Source: Balaenoptera acutorostrata | Taxonomy: Eukaryota > Chordata > Mammalia > Artiodactyla > Balaenopteridae | Assembly: GCF_949987535.1 (NCBI RefSeq) | Contig: NC_080078.1 | Coordinates: 48,448,207 to 48,512,206, forward strand | DNA: 64,000 bases | Direction of reading: 5' to 3' | Shown: piece after piece, positions 11,014-21,900 of the stretch | Position numbering within the stretch: the first letter of the stretch is position 1 | Layout: each line of letters starts with the position of its first letter | Position numbers and translations under genes: made by a program | Notes under the pieces: model-generated | Database searches by the model: none | What the model was told of the DNA's origin: nothing | What the model saw: the letters and a program-made list of their open reading frames with translations, nothing else

Positions 11014-11918
11014 ATGAAAAGGCAGAGGGCTATATACCAGATGAAGGAACAAGAAAAAAACCCAGAAAAACAACTAAATGAAGTGGAGATAGGCAACCTT
11101 CCAGAAAAAGAATTCAGAATAATGATAGTGAAGATGATCCAGGACCTCGGAATAAGAATAGAGGCAAAGATCGAGAAGATGCAAGAAATGATTAACAAAG
11201 ACCTAGAAGAATTAAAGAACAAACAAACAGAGATGACCAATACAATAACTGAAATGAAAACTACACTAGAAGGAATCAATAGCAGAATAACTGAGGCAGA
11301 AGAACGGATAAGTGACCTGGAAGACAGAATGGTGGAATTCACTGCTGCGGAACAGACTAAAGAAAAAAGAATGAAAAGAAATGAAGACAGCCTAAGAGAC
11401 CTCTGGGACAACATTAAACGCAACAACATTCGCATTATAGGGGTCCCAGAGGAGAAGAGAGAGAGAAAGGACCAGAGAAAATATTTGAAGAGATTACAGT
11501 CGAAAACTTCCCTAACATGGGAAAGGAAACAGCCACCCAAGTCCAGGAAGTGCAGAGAGTCCCATACAGGATAAACCCAAGGAGAAACACGCCGAGACAC
11601 ATAGTAATCAAAGTGGCAACAATTAAAGACAAAGAAAAATTATTGAAAGCAGCAAGGGAAAAACGACAAATAACATACAAGGGAACTCCCATAAGGTTAA
11701 CAGCTGATTTCTCAGCAGAAACTCTACAAGCCAGAAGGGAGTGGCATGATATACTTAAAGTGATGAAAGGGAAAAACCTACAACCAAGATTACTCTACCT
11801 GGCAAGGATCTCATTTAGATTTGACGGAGAAATCAAAAGCTTTACAGAAAAGCAAAAGCTAAGAGAATTCAGCACCACCAAACCAGCTCTACAACAAATG
11901 CTAAAGGAACTTCTCTAA
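11014..11918 (+). pseudogene. L1-C ORF1, one frameshift
   Basis: L1 RNA-binding protein, about 301 codons, the usual family size. It starts at 'MKRQRAIYQMKEQ'. The coiled coil spans about residues 25-110 ('RISDLEDRMVEF' near its end) and the RRM starts at 'NNIRIIGVPEE' (about residue 135). Around 11446-11470, in a purine-rich 'gagaagagagagagaaagg' stretch, an indel moves the frame. The C-terminal half continues as 11517-11918 ('YRINPRRNTPRHIVIK', 'ETLQARREWHDIL', 'STTKPALQQMLKELL', TAA). Only one lesion separates it from an intact frame, so it is a fairly recent copy. Confidence 0.93.
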
Positions 11919-11976
11919 GTGGGAAACACAAGAGAAGAAAAGGACCTACAAACACAAACCCAAAACAATTAAGAAA

Positions 11977-14900
11977 ATGGTCATAGGAACATACATATCG
12001 ATAATTACCTTAAACGTGAATGGATTAAATGCTCCAACCAAAAGACACAGGCTTGCTGAATGGATACAAACACAAGACCCATATATATGCTATCTACAAG
12101 AGACCCACTTTAGACCTAGGGACACATACAGACTGAAAGTGAGGGGATGGAAAAAGATATTCCATGCAAATGGAAATCAAAAGAAAGCTGGAGTAGCTAT
12201 ACTCATAGCAGATAAAATAGACTTTAAAATAAAGAATGTTACAAGAGACAAGGAAGGACACTACATAATGATCAAGGGATCAATCCAAGAAGAAGATATA
12301 ACAATTATAAATATATATGCACCCAACATAGGAGCACCTCAATACATAAGGCAACTGCTAACAGCTATAAAAGAGGAAATTGACAGTAACACAATAATAG
12401 TGGGGGACTTTGACACCTCACTTAAACCAATGGACACATCATCCAAAATGAAAATAAATAAGGAAACAGAAGCTTTAAATGACACAATAGACCAGATAGA
12501 TTTAATTGATATTTATAGGACATTCCATCCAAAAACAGCAGATTACACGTTCTTCTCAAGTGCGCATGGAACATTCTCCAGGATAGATCACATCTTGGGT
12601 CACAAATCAAGCCTCAGTAAATTTAAGAAAATTGAAATCATATCAAGCATCTTTTCTGACCACAACGCTATGAGATTAGAAATGAATTACAGGGAAAAAA
12701 AACGTATAAAACACAAACACATGGAGGCTAAACAATACGTTACTAAATAACCAAGGGATCACTGAAGAAATCAAAGAGGAAATCAAAAAATACCTAGAGA
12801 CAAATGACAATGAAAACACGATGACCCAAAACCTATGGGATGCAGCAAAAGCAGTTCTAAGAGGGAAGTTTATAGCTATACAAGCCTACCTAAAGAAACA
12901 AGAAAAATCTCAAGTAAACAATCTAACCTTACACCTAAAGAAAATAGAGAAAGAAGAACAAACAAAACCCAAAATCAGGGGAAGGAAAGAAATCATAAAG
13001 ATCAGAGCGGAAATAAATGAAATAGAAACAAAGAAAACAGTAGCAAAGATCAATAAAACTAAAACCTGGTTCTTTGACAAGATAAACAAAATTGATAAGC
13101 CATTAGCCAGACTCATCAAGAAAAAGAGGGAGAGGACTCAAATCAATAAAATCAGAAATGGAAAAGGAGAAGTTACAACAGACACTGCAGAAATACAAAG
13201 CATCCTAAGAGACTACTACAAGCAACTTTATGCCAATAAAATGGACAACCTGGAAGAAATGGACAAATTCTTAGAAAGGTATAACCTTCCAAGACTGAAC
13301 CAGGAAGAAACAGAAAATATGAACAGACCAATCACAAGTAATGAAATTGAAACTGGGATTAAAAATCTTCCAACAAACAAAAGTCCAGGACCAGATGGCT
13401 TCACAGGTGAATTCTATCAAACATTTAGAGAAGAGCTAACACCTATCCTTCCCAAACTCTTCCAAAGAACTGCAGAGGAGGGAACACTCCCAAACTCATT
13501 CTATGAGGCCACCATCACCCTGATACCAAAACCAGACAAAGATACTACAAAAAAAGAAAATTACAGACCAATATCACTGATGAATATAGATGCAAAAATC
13601 CTCAACAAAATACTGGCAAACAGAATCCAACAACACATTAAAAGGATCATACACCACGATCAAGTGGGATTTATCCCAGGGATGCAAGGATTCTTCAATA
13701 TATGCAAATCAATCAATGTGATATACCATATTAACAAATTGAAGAATAAAAACCATATAATCATTTCAATAGATGCAGAAAAAGCTTTTGACAAAATTCA
13801 ACACCCATTTATGACAAAAACTCTCCAGAAAGTGGGCGTAGAGGGAACCTACCTCAACATAATAAAGGCCATATATGACAAACCCACAGCAAACATCATT
13901 CTCAACGGTGAAAAACTGAAAGCATTTCCTCTAAGATCAGGAACGAGACAAGGATGTCCACTCTCACCACTATTATTCAACATAGTTCTGGAAGTCCTAG
14001 CCACAGCAATCAGAGAAGAAAAAGAAATAAAAGGAGTCCAAATCAGAAAAGAAGAAGTAAAACTGTCACTGTTTGCAGATGACATGACTATACATAAAGA
14101 ATCAAAAAGCTGCCACCAGAAAACTACTAGAACTAATCAATGAATTTGGTAGAGTAGCAGGATACAAAATTAATGCACAGAAATCTCTTGCATTCCTATA
14201 CACTAATGATGAAAAATCTGAAAGAGAAACTATGGAAACACTCCCATTTACCATTGCAACAAAAAGAATAAAATACCTAGGAATAAACCTACCTAGGGAA
14301 CAAAAGCCCTGTAAGCAGAAAACTATAAGACACTGATGAAAGAAATTAAAGATGATACCAACAGATGGAGAGATATACCATGTTCTTAGATTGGAAGAAT
14401 CAACATTGTGAAAATGACTATACTACCCAAAGCAATCTACAGATTCAATGCAATCCCTATCAAATTACCAATGGCAATTTTTACGGAGCTAGAACAAATC
14501 ATCTTAAAATTTGTATGGAGACACAAAAGACCCCGAATAGCCAAAGCAGTCTTGAGGGAAAAAAACGGAGCTGGAGGAATCAGACTCCCTGACTTCAGAC
14601 TATACCACAAAGCTACAGTAATCAAGACAATATGATAGTGGCACAAAAACAGAAATATAGATCAGTGGTACAGGATAGAATGCCCAGAGATAAACCCACT
14701 TACATATGGGCACCTAATTTACAACAAAGGAGGCAAGAACATACAATGGAGAAAAGGCAGCCTCTTCAGTAAGTGGTGTTGGGAAAACTGGACAGCTACA
14801 TGTAAAAGAATGAAATTAGAACACTCCCTAACACCATACACAAAAATAAACTCCAAATGGATTAAAGACTTAAATGTAAGACCAGACACTCCAAAACTCT

Positions 14901-15837
14901 TAGAGGAAAACATAGGAAAAATACTCTTAGACATAAACCATAGCAAGATCTTTTTTGACCCACCTCCTAGAGTAATGGAAATAAAAACAAAAATAAACAA
15001 ATGGGACCTAATGAAACTTAAAAGCTTTTGCACAGTAAAGGAAGCCATAAACAAGACGAAAAGACAAACAACCCTCAGAATGGGAGAAAATATCTGCAAA
15101 GGAAGCAACGGACAGAGGATTAATCTCCAAAATATACAAACAGCTCAGGGAGCTCAATATCAAAAAAACAAACAATCCAGTTAAAAAATGGGTGGAAGAC
15201 CTAAATACACATTTCACCAAGGAAGACACACAGATGGCCAAGAGGTACATGAAAAGATGCTCAACATCACTAATTATTAGAGAAATGCAAATCAAAAACT
15301 AAAATGAGGCATCACCTCACACGGGTCAGAATGGCCATTATCAAAAAATCTTGAAACAATAAATGCTGGAGAGGGTGTGGTGAAAAGGGAGCTCTCCTAC
15401 ACTGTTGGTGGGAATGTAAATTGATACAACTACTATAGAAAACAGTATGGAGGTTCCTTAAAAAACTAAAAATAGAACTACCATATGATGCAGCAATCCC
15501 ACTACTGGGCATATACCCTGTGAAAACCATAATTCAAAAAGAGACATGTACCACAATATTCACTGCAGCACTATTTACAATAGCCAGGACATGGAACAAA
15601 CCTAAATGTCCATCGACAGATGAATGGATGAAGAAGATGTGGCACATATATACAACGGAATATTACTTAGCCATAAAAACAAAAGAAACTGAGTTATTTG
15701 TAGTGAGGTGGATGAACCTAGAGTCTGTCATTCAGTGTGAAGTAAGTCAGAAAGAGAAAAACAAATACCGTATGCTAACTCATATATATGGAATCAAAAA
15801 AAAAATGGTACTGATGAACTTAGCTGCAGGGCAGTAA
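11977..15837 (+). pseudogene. L1-C ORF2, full length but with several lesions
   Basis: Full ORF2 length (3861 bp, about 1286 codons; typical L1 ORF2p is near 1275). The endonuclease is open from 11977 to 12750 with 'LNVNGLN', 'QETHFRP', '[10 protein letters not shown]' and 'SIFSDH'. A frameshift near 12745 leads to 12821-14143, with RT motifs '[12 protein letters not shown]', '[15 protein letters not shown]' and 'FADD'. A deletion just after FADD (about 14087) shifts the frame again. Further pieces are 14408-14635 (stop where L1-A has Trp in 'TVWYWHKN') and 14810-15184. The Cys-rich C-terminus is around 15365-15425 with a nearby stop, and the end is 15520-15837 (TAA). Not functional. Confidence 0.94.
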
Positions 15838-16163
15838 TAAAGAGGTAGACATAGAAAATGGACTTGAGGACGCAGAGGGTGGGAGGGCGAAGCTGGGGTG
15901 AGGTGAGAGTAGCATCGAGATATATACACTACTGAATGTAAAATAGTTGGCTGGTGGGAAGCAGCAGCATAGCACAGGGAGATTGGCTCGGTGCTTTGCA
16001 ATGACCTAGAGGGGTGGGATAGGGAGGATGGGAGGGAGGCTCAAAAGGGAGGGGATGGGGGACATGTGTATGCATATGGCTGATTCGCTTTGCTGTGCAA
16101 CAGAAACTAACACAGTATTGTGAAGCAATTATACTCCAATAAAGATTTATTAAAAAAAAAAAA
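15838..16163 (+). terminator. L1-C 3' UTR, polyadenylation signal and A-tail
   Basis: About 310 bp with a G-rich stretch ('gaggggtgggatagggaggatggg' in part, 16010-16050), typical of L1 3' UTRs, ending '...gcaattatactcc'. AATAAA is at 16138-16143 and an A12 tail at 16152-16163. The TSD follows directly. Confidence 0.9.
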
Positions 16164-16176
16164 TCACTTGCTCAGG
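16163..16176. repeat. Target-site duplication, right copy
   Basis: 'atcacttgctcagg', paired with 7814-7827 at 13 of 14 positions. The first A could also count as part of the tail. Confidence 0.85.
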
Positions 16177-16395
16177 AAAGCCTTCCCTGACCTTCCTAAA
16201 TAGGTAATTCCCTATCATAAGCATTCACATCATCGTGCACCTTTTACTTCAAGGCAATGGTCACAAGTTTACTTATTTATGTATATGTAACTTGATAAAT
16301 GTTTGCTTATTCTTCACACTGTGTGTGCTCCCATTTCTGCAATGTTTCTGTATTTACAGTCCACTGAATCCCCAAGCACTGGCTCATGAAAAGTG
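16164..16395 (+). repeat. L2 LINE 3' region, right half
   Basis: Continues the L2 of 7735-7827: 'ggaaagccttccctgacc...', then the AT-rich 3' UTR ('...tttacttatttatgtatatg', 'gtgctcccatttctgc', 'ccccaagcactggctcatg'). Confidence 0.7.
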
Positions 16396-17018
16396 ATCAT
16401 AAAGAAATTTTCTACCCCCCCCACAAAAAAAATCATACACCAATCTGAATGAAAATCACATTATTTTTTAAGACTTCTGTAGATAAACCACATAAATTTT
16501 CAGTTCTCTTGACAATTGTCAAGAGAATGAATTGACAATTCATTTTTGGCACAGTTATAACCACTGAGTAAGCTGATATTTTCCTTTACAGATTTCTCAG
16601 GAAGATAATGCTAGTTAATAATAATAAATAAGTAAATATATATTATATATATAAAGCCCTGAAAGAAAAATATGCTCTAGGAAATAACTCTTCATATTAG
16701 TCCTTCAAAGAATAAAATTGTTTGAAAAGAAACTTCTAAAAAAAATGGAGGGTAAATACAAACTTTGATTCTAGCCCAAATAGAAAACTTTTGGGCCAAA
16801 TTCAAGCCCAAATAGAAACTATGAGGAGTTAAAATCCTCATAGTACATATATTTAATATATTTAAAAAGTAGAATGCAATACTTATCATGTAGTAAGCCA
16901 AAGAAAGGGTAATAACAGACCACTAATTATGCATATGGGGTGGGAGGGAATTGGGTGGTAGATAAAAGGAAAAGTCAGATGATTGATGCTTATTAACAAA
17001 CTAGGTAGTGACATCAAT
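16396..17018. other. AT-rich unassigned DNA with a perfect palindrome
   Basis: No gene. A perfect 24-bp palindrome occupies 16504-16527 (arm ttctcttgacaa), overlapped by a second imperfect one ('gaatt gac aattc', 16528-16541). TA-rich stretches lie near 16635-16655. Confidence 0.5.
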
Positions 17019-17427
17019 GTTAATGCTTTTTTTTTTTTTAAATAATATTTGATTAGCACTTAGCACAAGGCCTGGCACAGAATAAGCATTTAATACTTAG
17101 TTATTATTAATGATACTCCTTTTTTTTAAATATTAATTAATTAATTAATTTAGGCTGTGTTGGGTCTTCGTTTCTGTGCGAGGGCTTTCTCTAGTTGCAG
17201 CAAGTGGGGGCCACTCTTCATCACAGTGCGCGGGTCTCTCACTATCGTGGCCTCTCTTGTTGCAGAGCACAGGCTCCAGACGCGCAGGCTCAGTAATTGT
17301 GGCTCACGGGCCTAGCCACTCCGCGGCATGTGGGATCTTCCCAGACCAGGGCTTGAACCCGTGTCCCCTGCATTGGAAGGCACATTCTCAACCACTGCGC
17401 CACCAGGGAAGCCCGTTAATGCTTTTT
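17019..17427 (-). mobile_element. CHR-type SINE (-) with a transduced 3' segment, TSD-bounded
   Basis: The SINE body is 17151-17414 in reverse orientation; its 5' end 'gggcttccctggtgg' reads backwards to 17414. 'gttaatgcttttt' lies directly after it (17415-17427), and the same 13 bases lie at 17019-17031, followed by the T run. Between that T run and the SINE's own T-rich tail (about 17118-17150) lies an 85-bp segment (17043-17117) resembling a MIR 3' end ('agcacttagcac', 'aaggcctggcacagaataagc'). The simplest reading is one insertion whose RNA read through into flanking DNA of the source locus. Confidence 0.75.
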
Positions 17428-17429
17428 AA

Positions 17430-18490
17430 AAGTCTCCTTACCAATGCATCTGAACGTTAACTAATTTTCAGTGTTACAGAACTTCCAAAGTACTCAGCAG
17501 AGAGTTAATTTTTTCTTTTTCTCAAAGGAAGTCTGTCATGTATGCTTCAGTGAAAATTTCCTTAACATAAAGTTGCTTTCTCAAAACATCTCAATTCTTC
17601 TGACCTACAATTTAGACTCTCCGAGGGACAAGAAAGAGTTAAATGCAGATTGAGAAGAAAAAAGCATAAGAAAATTTTAGCTCTGAAAGGCAGTCCCTAC
17701 TGGAGTTTTTCTCCTTTAGAGGAACTATGTCATATAGAAAATTTAGAGGAAAAATTACCAAGCTGCAAATACAAGTAAGAGGAAATTGACAAATGCTTTA
17801 TCCTAAATAAGAAAGATGAAGAAGACATAAAAGAAGTGGGAAAGATTGTCAGACTTCCCCAAAGAAAATTAATAAATCAATTCACATTTCTATTATATAC
17901 TGAGTAATACCTCCATCCTAAAATGGGAATTCAACTTGAATAAAAAATATAGCAGATTTTTAAATCATTATCAATTAACGTGAACTTCACAAACAAGAAA
18001 GGACGTGTCTAAAAGCAAGAATAATTTGGAAATAAAATGTTTAAGAATAAACAGATTTTAATGCTCCAATCAAGTGAAACAGTGAACAAAACCATCATGA
18101 CAGAAGCACCCACTTTTTCTGTCTTCGGCACCTGATGCCAGTGTAAACCTTAGGGATTTATTTTACTTTTAATTATGGCTATTTTTTTCAAAATGTAAAA
18201 TTAAAATGGCAACATTAGGGAAAGTTTAGAAAATGAGTGAGGTATCTCAAAAACCTTGTAATTGTTTCTTTTTTCCTTTTTTTTTTTTTTTGCTATTAAT
18301 AAAGTTGGATGGTGGATACATGGTATTTTCAAAATCTTAGCTTCAGACCGTGATAAACAATTTTGTGGATTCCCCTCTCAAATATTATTTCTATAGAAAT
18401 ATATAGGCTTTATCACTCTTTTAGGTGATATAGATTATGTAGGTTATAATCACTACTGTGCCAAAATCTTCTATCCTTTTTTCACTTGTG
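17430..18490. other. Unassigned AT-rich DNA
   Basis: No coding potential, RNA gene or recognisable repeat beyond short A/T runs such as T15 near 18277-18291. Confidence 0.4.
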
Positions 18491-18494
18491 ACAG

Positions 18495-18998
18495 ACTATA
18501 GTTTTCAAAATGGCTGAGGTAAAATCTCCCATCCCATAAACTCTTCTTACAATGTGACTCTGACTCATGGAGAGGTAGGATCTATGTTCCCTTCCTTTGA
18601 ATCTTGGCTGGCTTGTGACTATGGTGGAAGTGATGATATGGCTTCTGAGGCTAGAAAGGTGACAGAGCTTCTGCCAGCTCCTATGGGACACTTGCTCCTG
18701 GAACTCTCCCACCATGAGGGAGGCCAAGCTGCCCATGGAGAGGCCACATGGAGAGGAACCAAGGACTCTTTCAGCCACAGCTGAGCAACCCAGTTGACAG
18801 CTAGCAACAATCTACCAGCCATGTAGGAGGCAATCTTAGAAGAGACGCTCTAGCCCCCAGCTGAGCCTCCCTGGTGATGCCACCTAGAACAGAGAGGAGC
18901 CTTCTCCAACAAGCTCTGCCCAAATTACAGAATCATAAGGTAAATAAATTACTGTTGTTTTTAAAAGTTTGGGATAATTTGTTACACAGCAACAGATA
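18495..18998 (+). repeat. MaLR-type LTR remnant (MLT1-like)
   Basis: Order and wording resemble MLT1 LTRs: 'cttggctggcttgtgac', 'ggtggaagtgatg', 'cacatggagaggaacc', 'cagctgagcctccctggtgatg', 'cagaatcataaggtaaataaatt', and the end 'gtttgttacacagcaacagataag'. These are solitary LTRs of an ancient ERVL-MaLR element. No internal or protein-coding viral sequence is visible. The subfamily is uncertain. Confidence 0.65.
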
Positions 18999-18999
18999 A

Positions 19000-21900
19000 G
19001 CAGACATTTGACTTTATATTATAAGCCAAATCATTATAAGACTTAGTTTACATCAGTTTATACTATATTATATTCCAATAAATGCATGTACCATGATTTA
19101 ATTAGACATTTTCTGCAAACTGGATATTCTGAGCATTGTTTTCTATACCTTTTCCTTGTACTTAAAAGAAGTAAGTCAAATTTGTAAAGACTTAGGACAT
19201 AAAAGACACCTATTCCTGAAACAGATCATAAGAAAACATTGGCTTTAGTATCTCCCCAACTGCCTACAATAAAATTTCTAAAGCATCTGTTAAACTCTAG
19301 CAGAAATAATTTGAGAGAAAAAGATTAGCTTTCATCATTTAAAAACTGCATGAGTTCTACCTTTAAATATATATTTTAATATTGTAAAATAACTCTATTT
19401 TACTATAGTCTTCTGACATAAAAAGACTAACTCCCCCCAAAAAATGACTATTTTGAAGGCTATTTTGTCTTAATCTCTGGCCCTAATATTTCTAAATCAA
19501 AAGAAATATGAAACAGAAATAAAAATTCACCTGGAAGAATTTCAAAGAGGGGGCTCCAAATGCCATTCCACGATCAAGTACCAGAATAGTACCCTCAGAC
19601 TCCAGAGAGTTCTTTAATAATACAAATTCTTGCTCCCTCAAAATCTCATTCCCTAGCTCTCAAAGATGTGGGTATTTGCTTGTTGATATTTATCATACGC
19701 TCCCTTCCCAGACCCCCACCCCCAGGCTCACCCCCTCTCTACAGCTCATTTCTTCAGCTGAGCTCTAAGTCCTGTGCTCCGGCTCCGGGCTCTTCGCTCT
19801 CACTCTCAACTTCTCCCTCTCAATAGGTTTATGGTTTAATTTTACTTTTACTGTAATTTCTCACATGCTACTAACTCTTTCAAATGTTCACAAGTCTTTG
19901 ATTTTTTTAAAAAAATACTTCTTTTGCCCCCATGCCTCTTCTAGCGATTATTTTATTTCTTACACTCCTTGTCTTACCTATTTTTTCAAATAAATGTACA
20001 AAATCTCCTGCTTCAACTTCCGGCAGTCTGGCTTCTCTCCTAACTCCTTTGTTTCCAAATCCAAAGACTCTTTCACTCTCCTTCACTCTTCTGCTGCAGA
20101 GTCTCCTTTTTTCTTGCAACTATCTTTGGTTGCTTGGCTTCCATAGCATCCTGCCATCCTGGCTTTTTTCTTAACCTTTTGGATTTCTTTCCTGCCTTAG
20201 TCTCCGAATGATGCTTCTTCCTCTGTAAAGATAACCTCCCAATATGCTAGGCAGAGTAGGCTTCTCCTCCACAGACCACTGTCTGATATCATCCACTCTC
20301 CTAACGTCCTTGATATGACTCCCCAATCTTTATCTTCAATCCAAATTTATTCCTGATATTATATTTATGTCATTCACTATTAACTAGATATTTACTCTTA
20401 ATTTCCTAACATCACAATCAAAGTGCTGAAAAATAACCACATTATCTTCCTTGCCACCTACATGTTCCTCCAGAAACAACGGAAATCCTTGATTTATTCT
20501 ATTGTGTATAATCTACTATTACTAGGTGATATTTGAGGTATTTTTAAAACAAAAAATACAGAAAATCTAAAAACCACATAAAAAATGTTAATTCATGTCA
20601 TGAGCGGGGTTAGGTAAGTATGCCAGAAAAAACTTCTTGTTAACCAATCTTTGAAAACACTCTTTGAAAAAGAAAAAACTATTTAAAAGCATCTATGATT
20701 TTATATATATATGTACATATATATACTGATACAGTACAAATATTAGAAAAATCAGTTCCTTTCCAAGTATTTTCAGTAAATCTTGAATCTTTGAATTATA
20801 TTTTCCTGTATCACACGTTCTTCACATATTCTGAGTATCAAGATATGTAAAATTATGTCAAATTAGAACCATGGCAGCTTTAATGGGAAAAAATTCAAAG
20901 TCACTTAAGCAAAATTTTCATTTTGTAGATTTTTAATAATATATAAAATGTAAATTTTGATTGAGGTACAAAATATTCTAAAGTCAGCTGTCAGGTAAGA
21001 TTGCAATTTTCAAAGGACGTATCTGAAAACCATAAAACTATTAAACCCTTCATCTACTCTATTATAAGAGTCAGTATTTAGAGATTAACATAATAAAGAC
21101 TGAGGAGTAGATTCTGGGGAGAGCTTCTGCACATGGTGAAGCTCCAACCCCTAATAAAAGGGAGGAGCGTGTGGGTGTCTCCTCCTTGCCTCTCAGCTTA
21201 ATATATGGCCCCTAAAGGGGACATATTGCAGAGTGACAAGGTATTAATGGTGTCTGACTTCGCCTGGAAAATCTAAAAAGTGACAGAGGGGTTTTTCACT
21301 TGCTCTGATGGCAGGAGCTGTGTGAAGGAATCAGCCTGCTTTCCCCAAGATTTTTGGGTCAAAGAATGGTTTTCCCTTGAGCCACACGTGGACCATGTTT
21401 GAGAGAGTGCTGGTGTGGGGTCATGTGAAGTCTGGTCCAAGACAGCCACCTAGAGAAGAATATGAGGCCTCAGAAGAAACTGTAGGTGTCACCATCAGGT
21501 ACATATGGACATAAGAAGTAGTAAGTAATCACCTAGAATCAGGATATACGTATTCCCTTTGACAAAGGAAACAGAAGTAAAGGGAGAGGGTGGGAGGGAA
21601 AGAGCCCACAACAAAGAATCAACTTTAAATATGACTCCAGTGTAAAACAATACCAGTCAAGTAAAAACTTTTATTGTTCTTTTATCTCTTCTTCACCATT
21701 CTAACCCTGGAGAACAGATGGCCCTGCCCTTCTTCCCTACATGCAAGCAACTGCCCTGCAATAAACCCCATTTAGAAGAGAAAAGAAGCCTCAACTTTAA
21801 ATAACGTTTGCAGTTTTGATTATTACACAGAACTGCTAGACATATTAAGTACTGAATTCAGACTATTTGTGATTTAAGACCATAGGCTTTCTATTGCTAC

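Larger units (their letters stand above)
10152..16163 (+). mobile_element. L1 LINE copy C, near full length (about 6.0 kb)
   Basis: 5' UTR, ORF1, spacer, ORF2, 3' UTR with a polyadenylation signal, and A-tail are all present in order. It starts 'gactccctcttgcgagagcacc', so a short extreme 5' segment may be missing. Coding frames are broken at several points. The A-tail is followed at once by the TSD partner of L1-B's 5' flank and by L2 sequence, not by the rest of L1-B. It is the most complete L1 in the window and the best internal reference for the other copies. Confidence 0.95.

Noticed and set aside
10521..11017. ORFs in the L1-C 5' UTR as a possible ORF0-like gene
   Set aside because: ORF0 is known from primate L1s on the antisense strand. 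The frames here are short, overlap each other and are broken by the G15 tract; there is no supporting evidence.
10995..11600. 201-codon ORF on the minus strand across L1-C ORF1
   Set aside because: It is the antisense of the purine-rich ORF1 coiled coil, which yields few stops in reverse. Similar antisense frames occur opposite ORF1 in the A and B copies. No start context or domain.
7828..16163. Tandem duplication of one L1 as the origin of B plus C
   Set aside because: The two 5' UTRs are unrelated, so B and C cannot be copies of one element.
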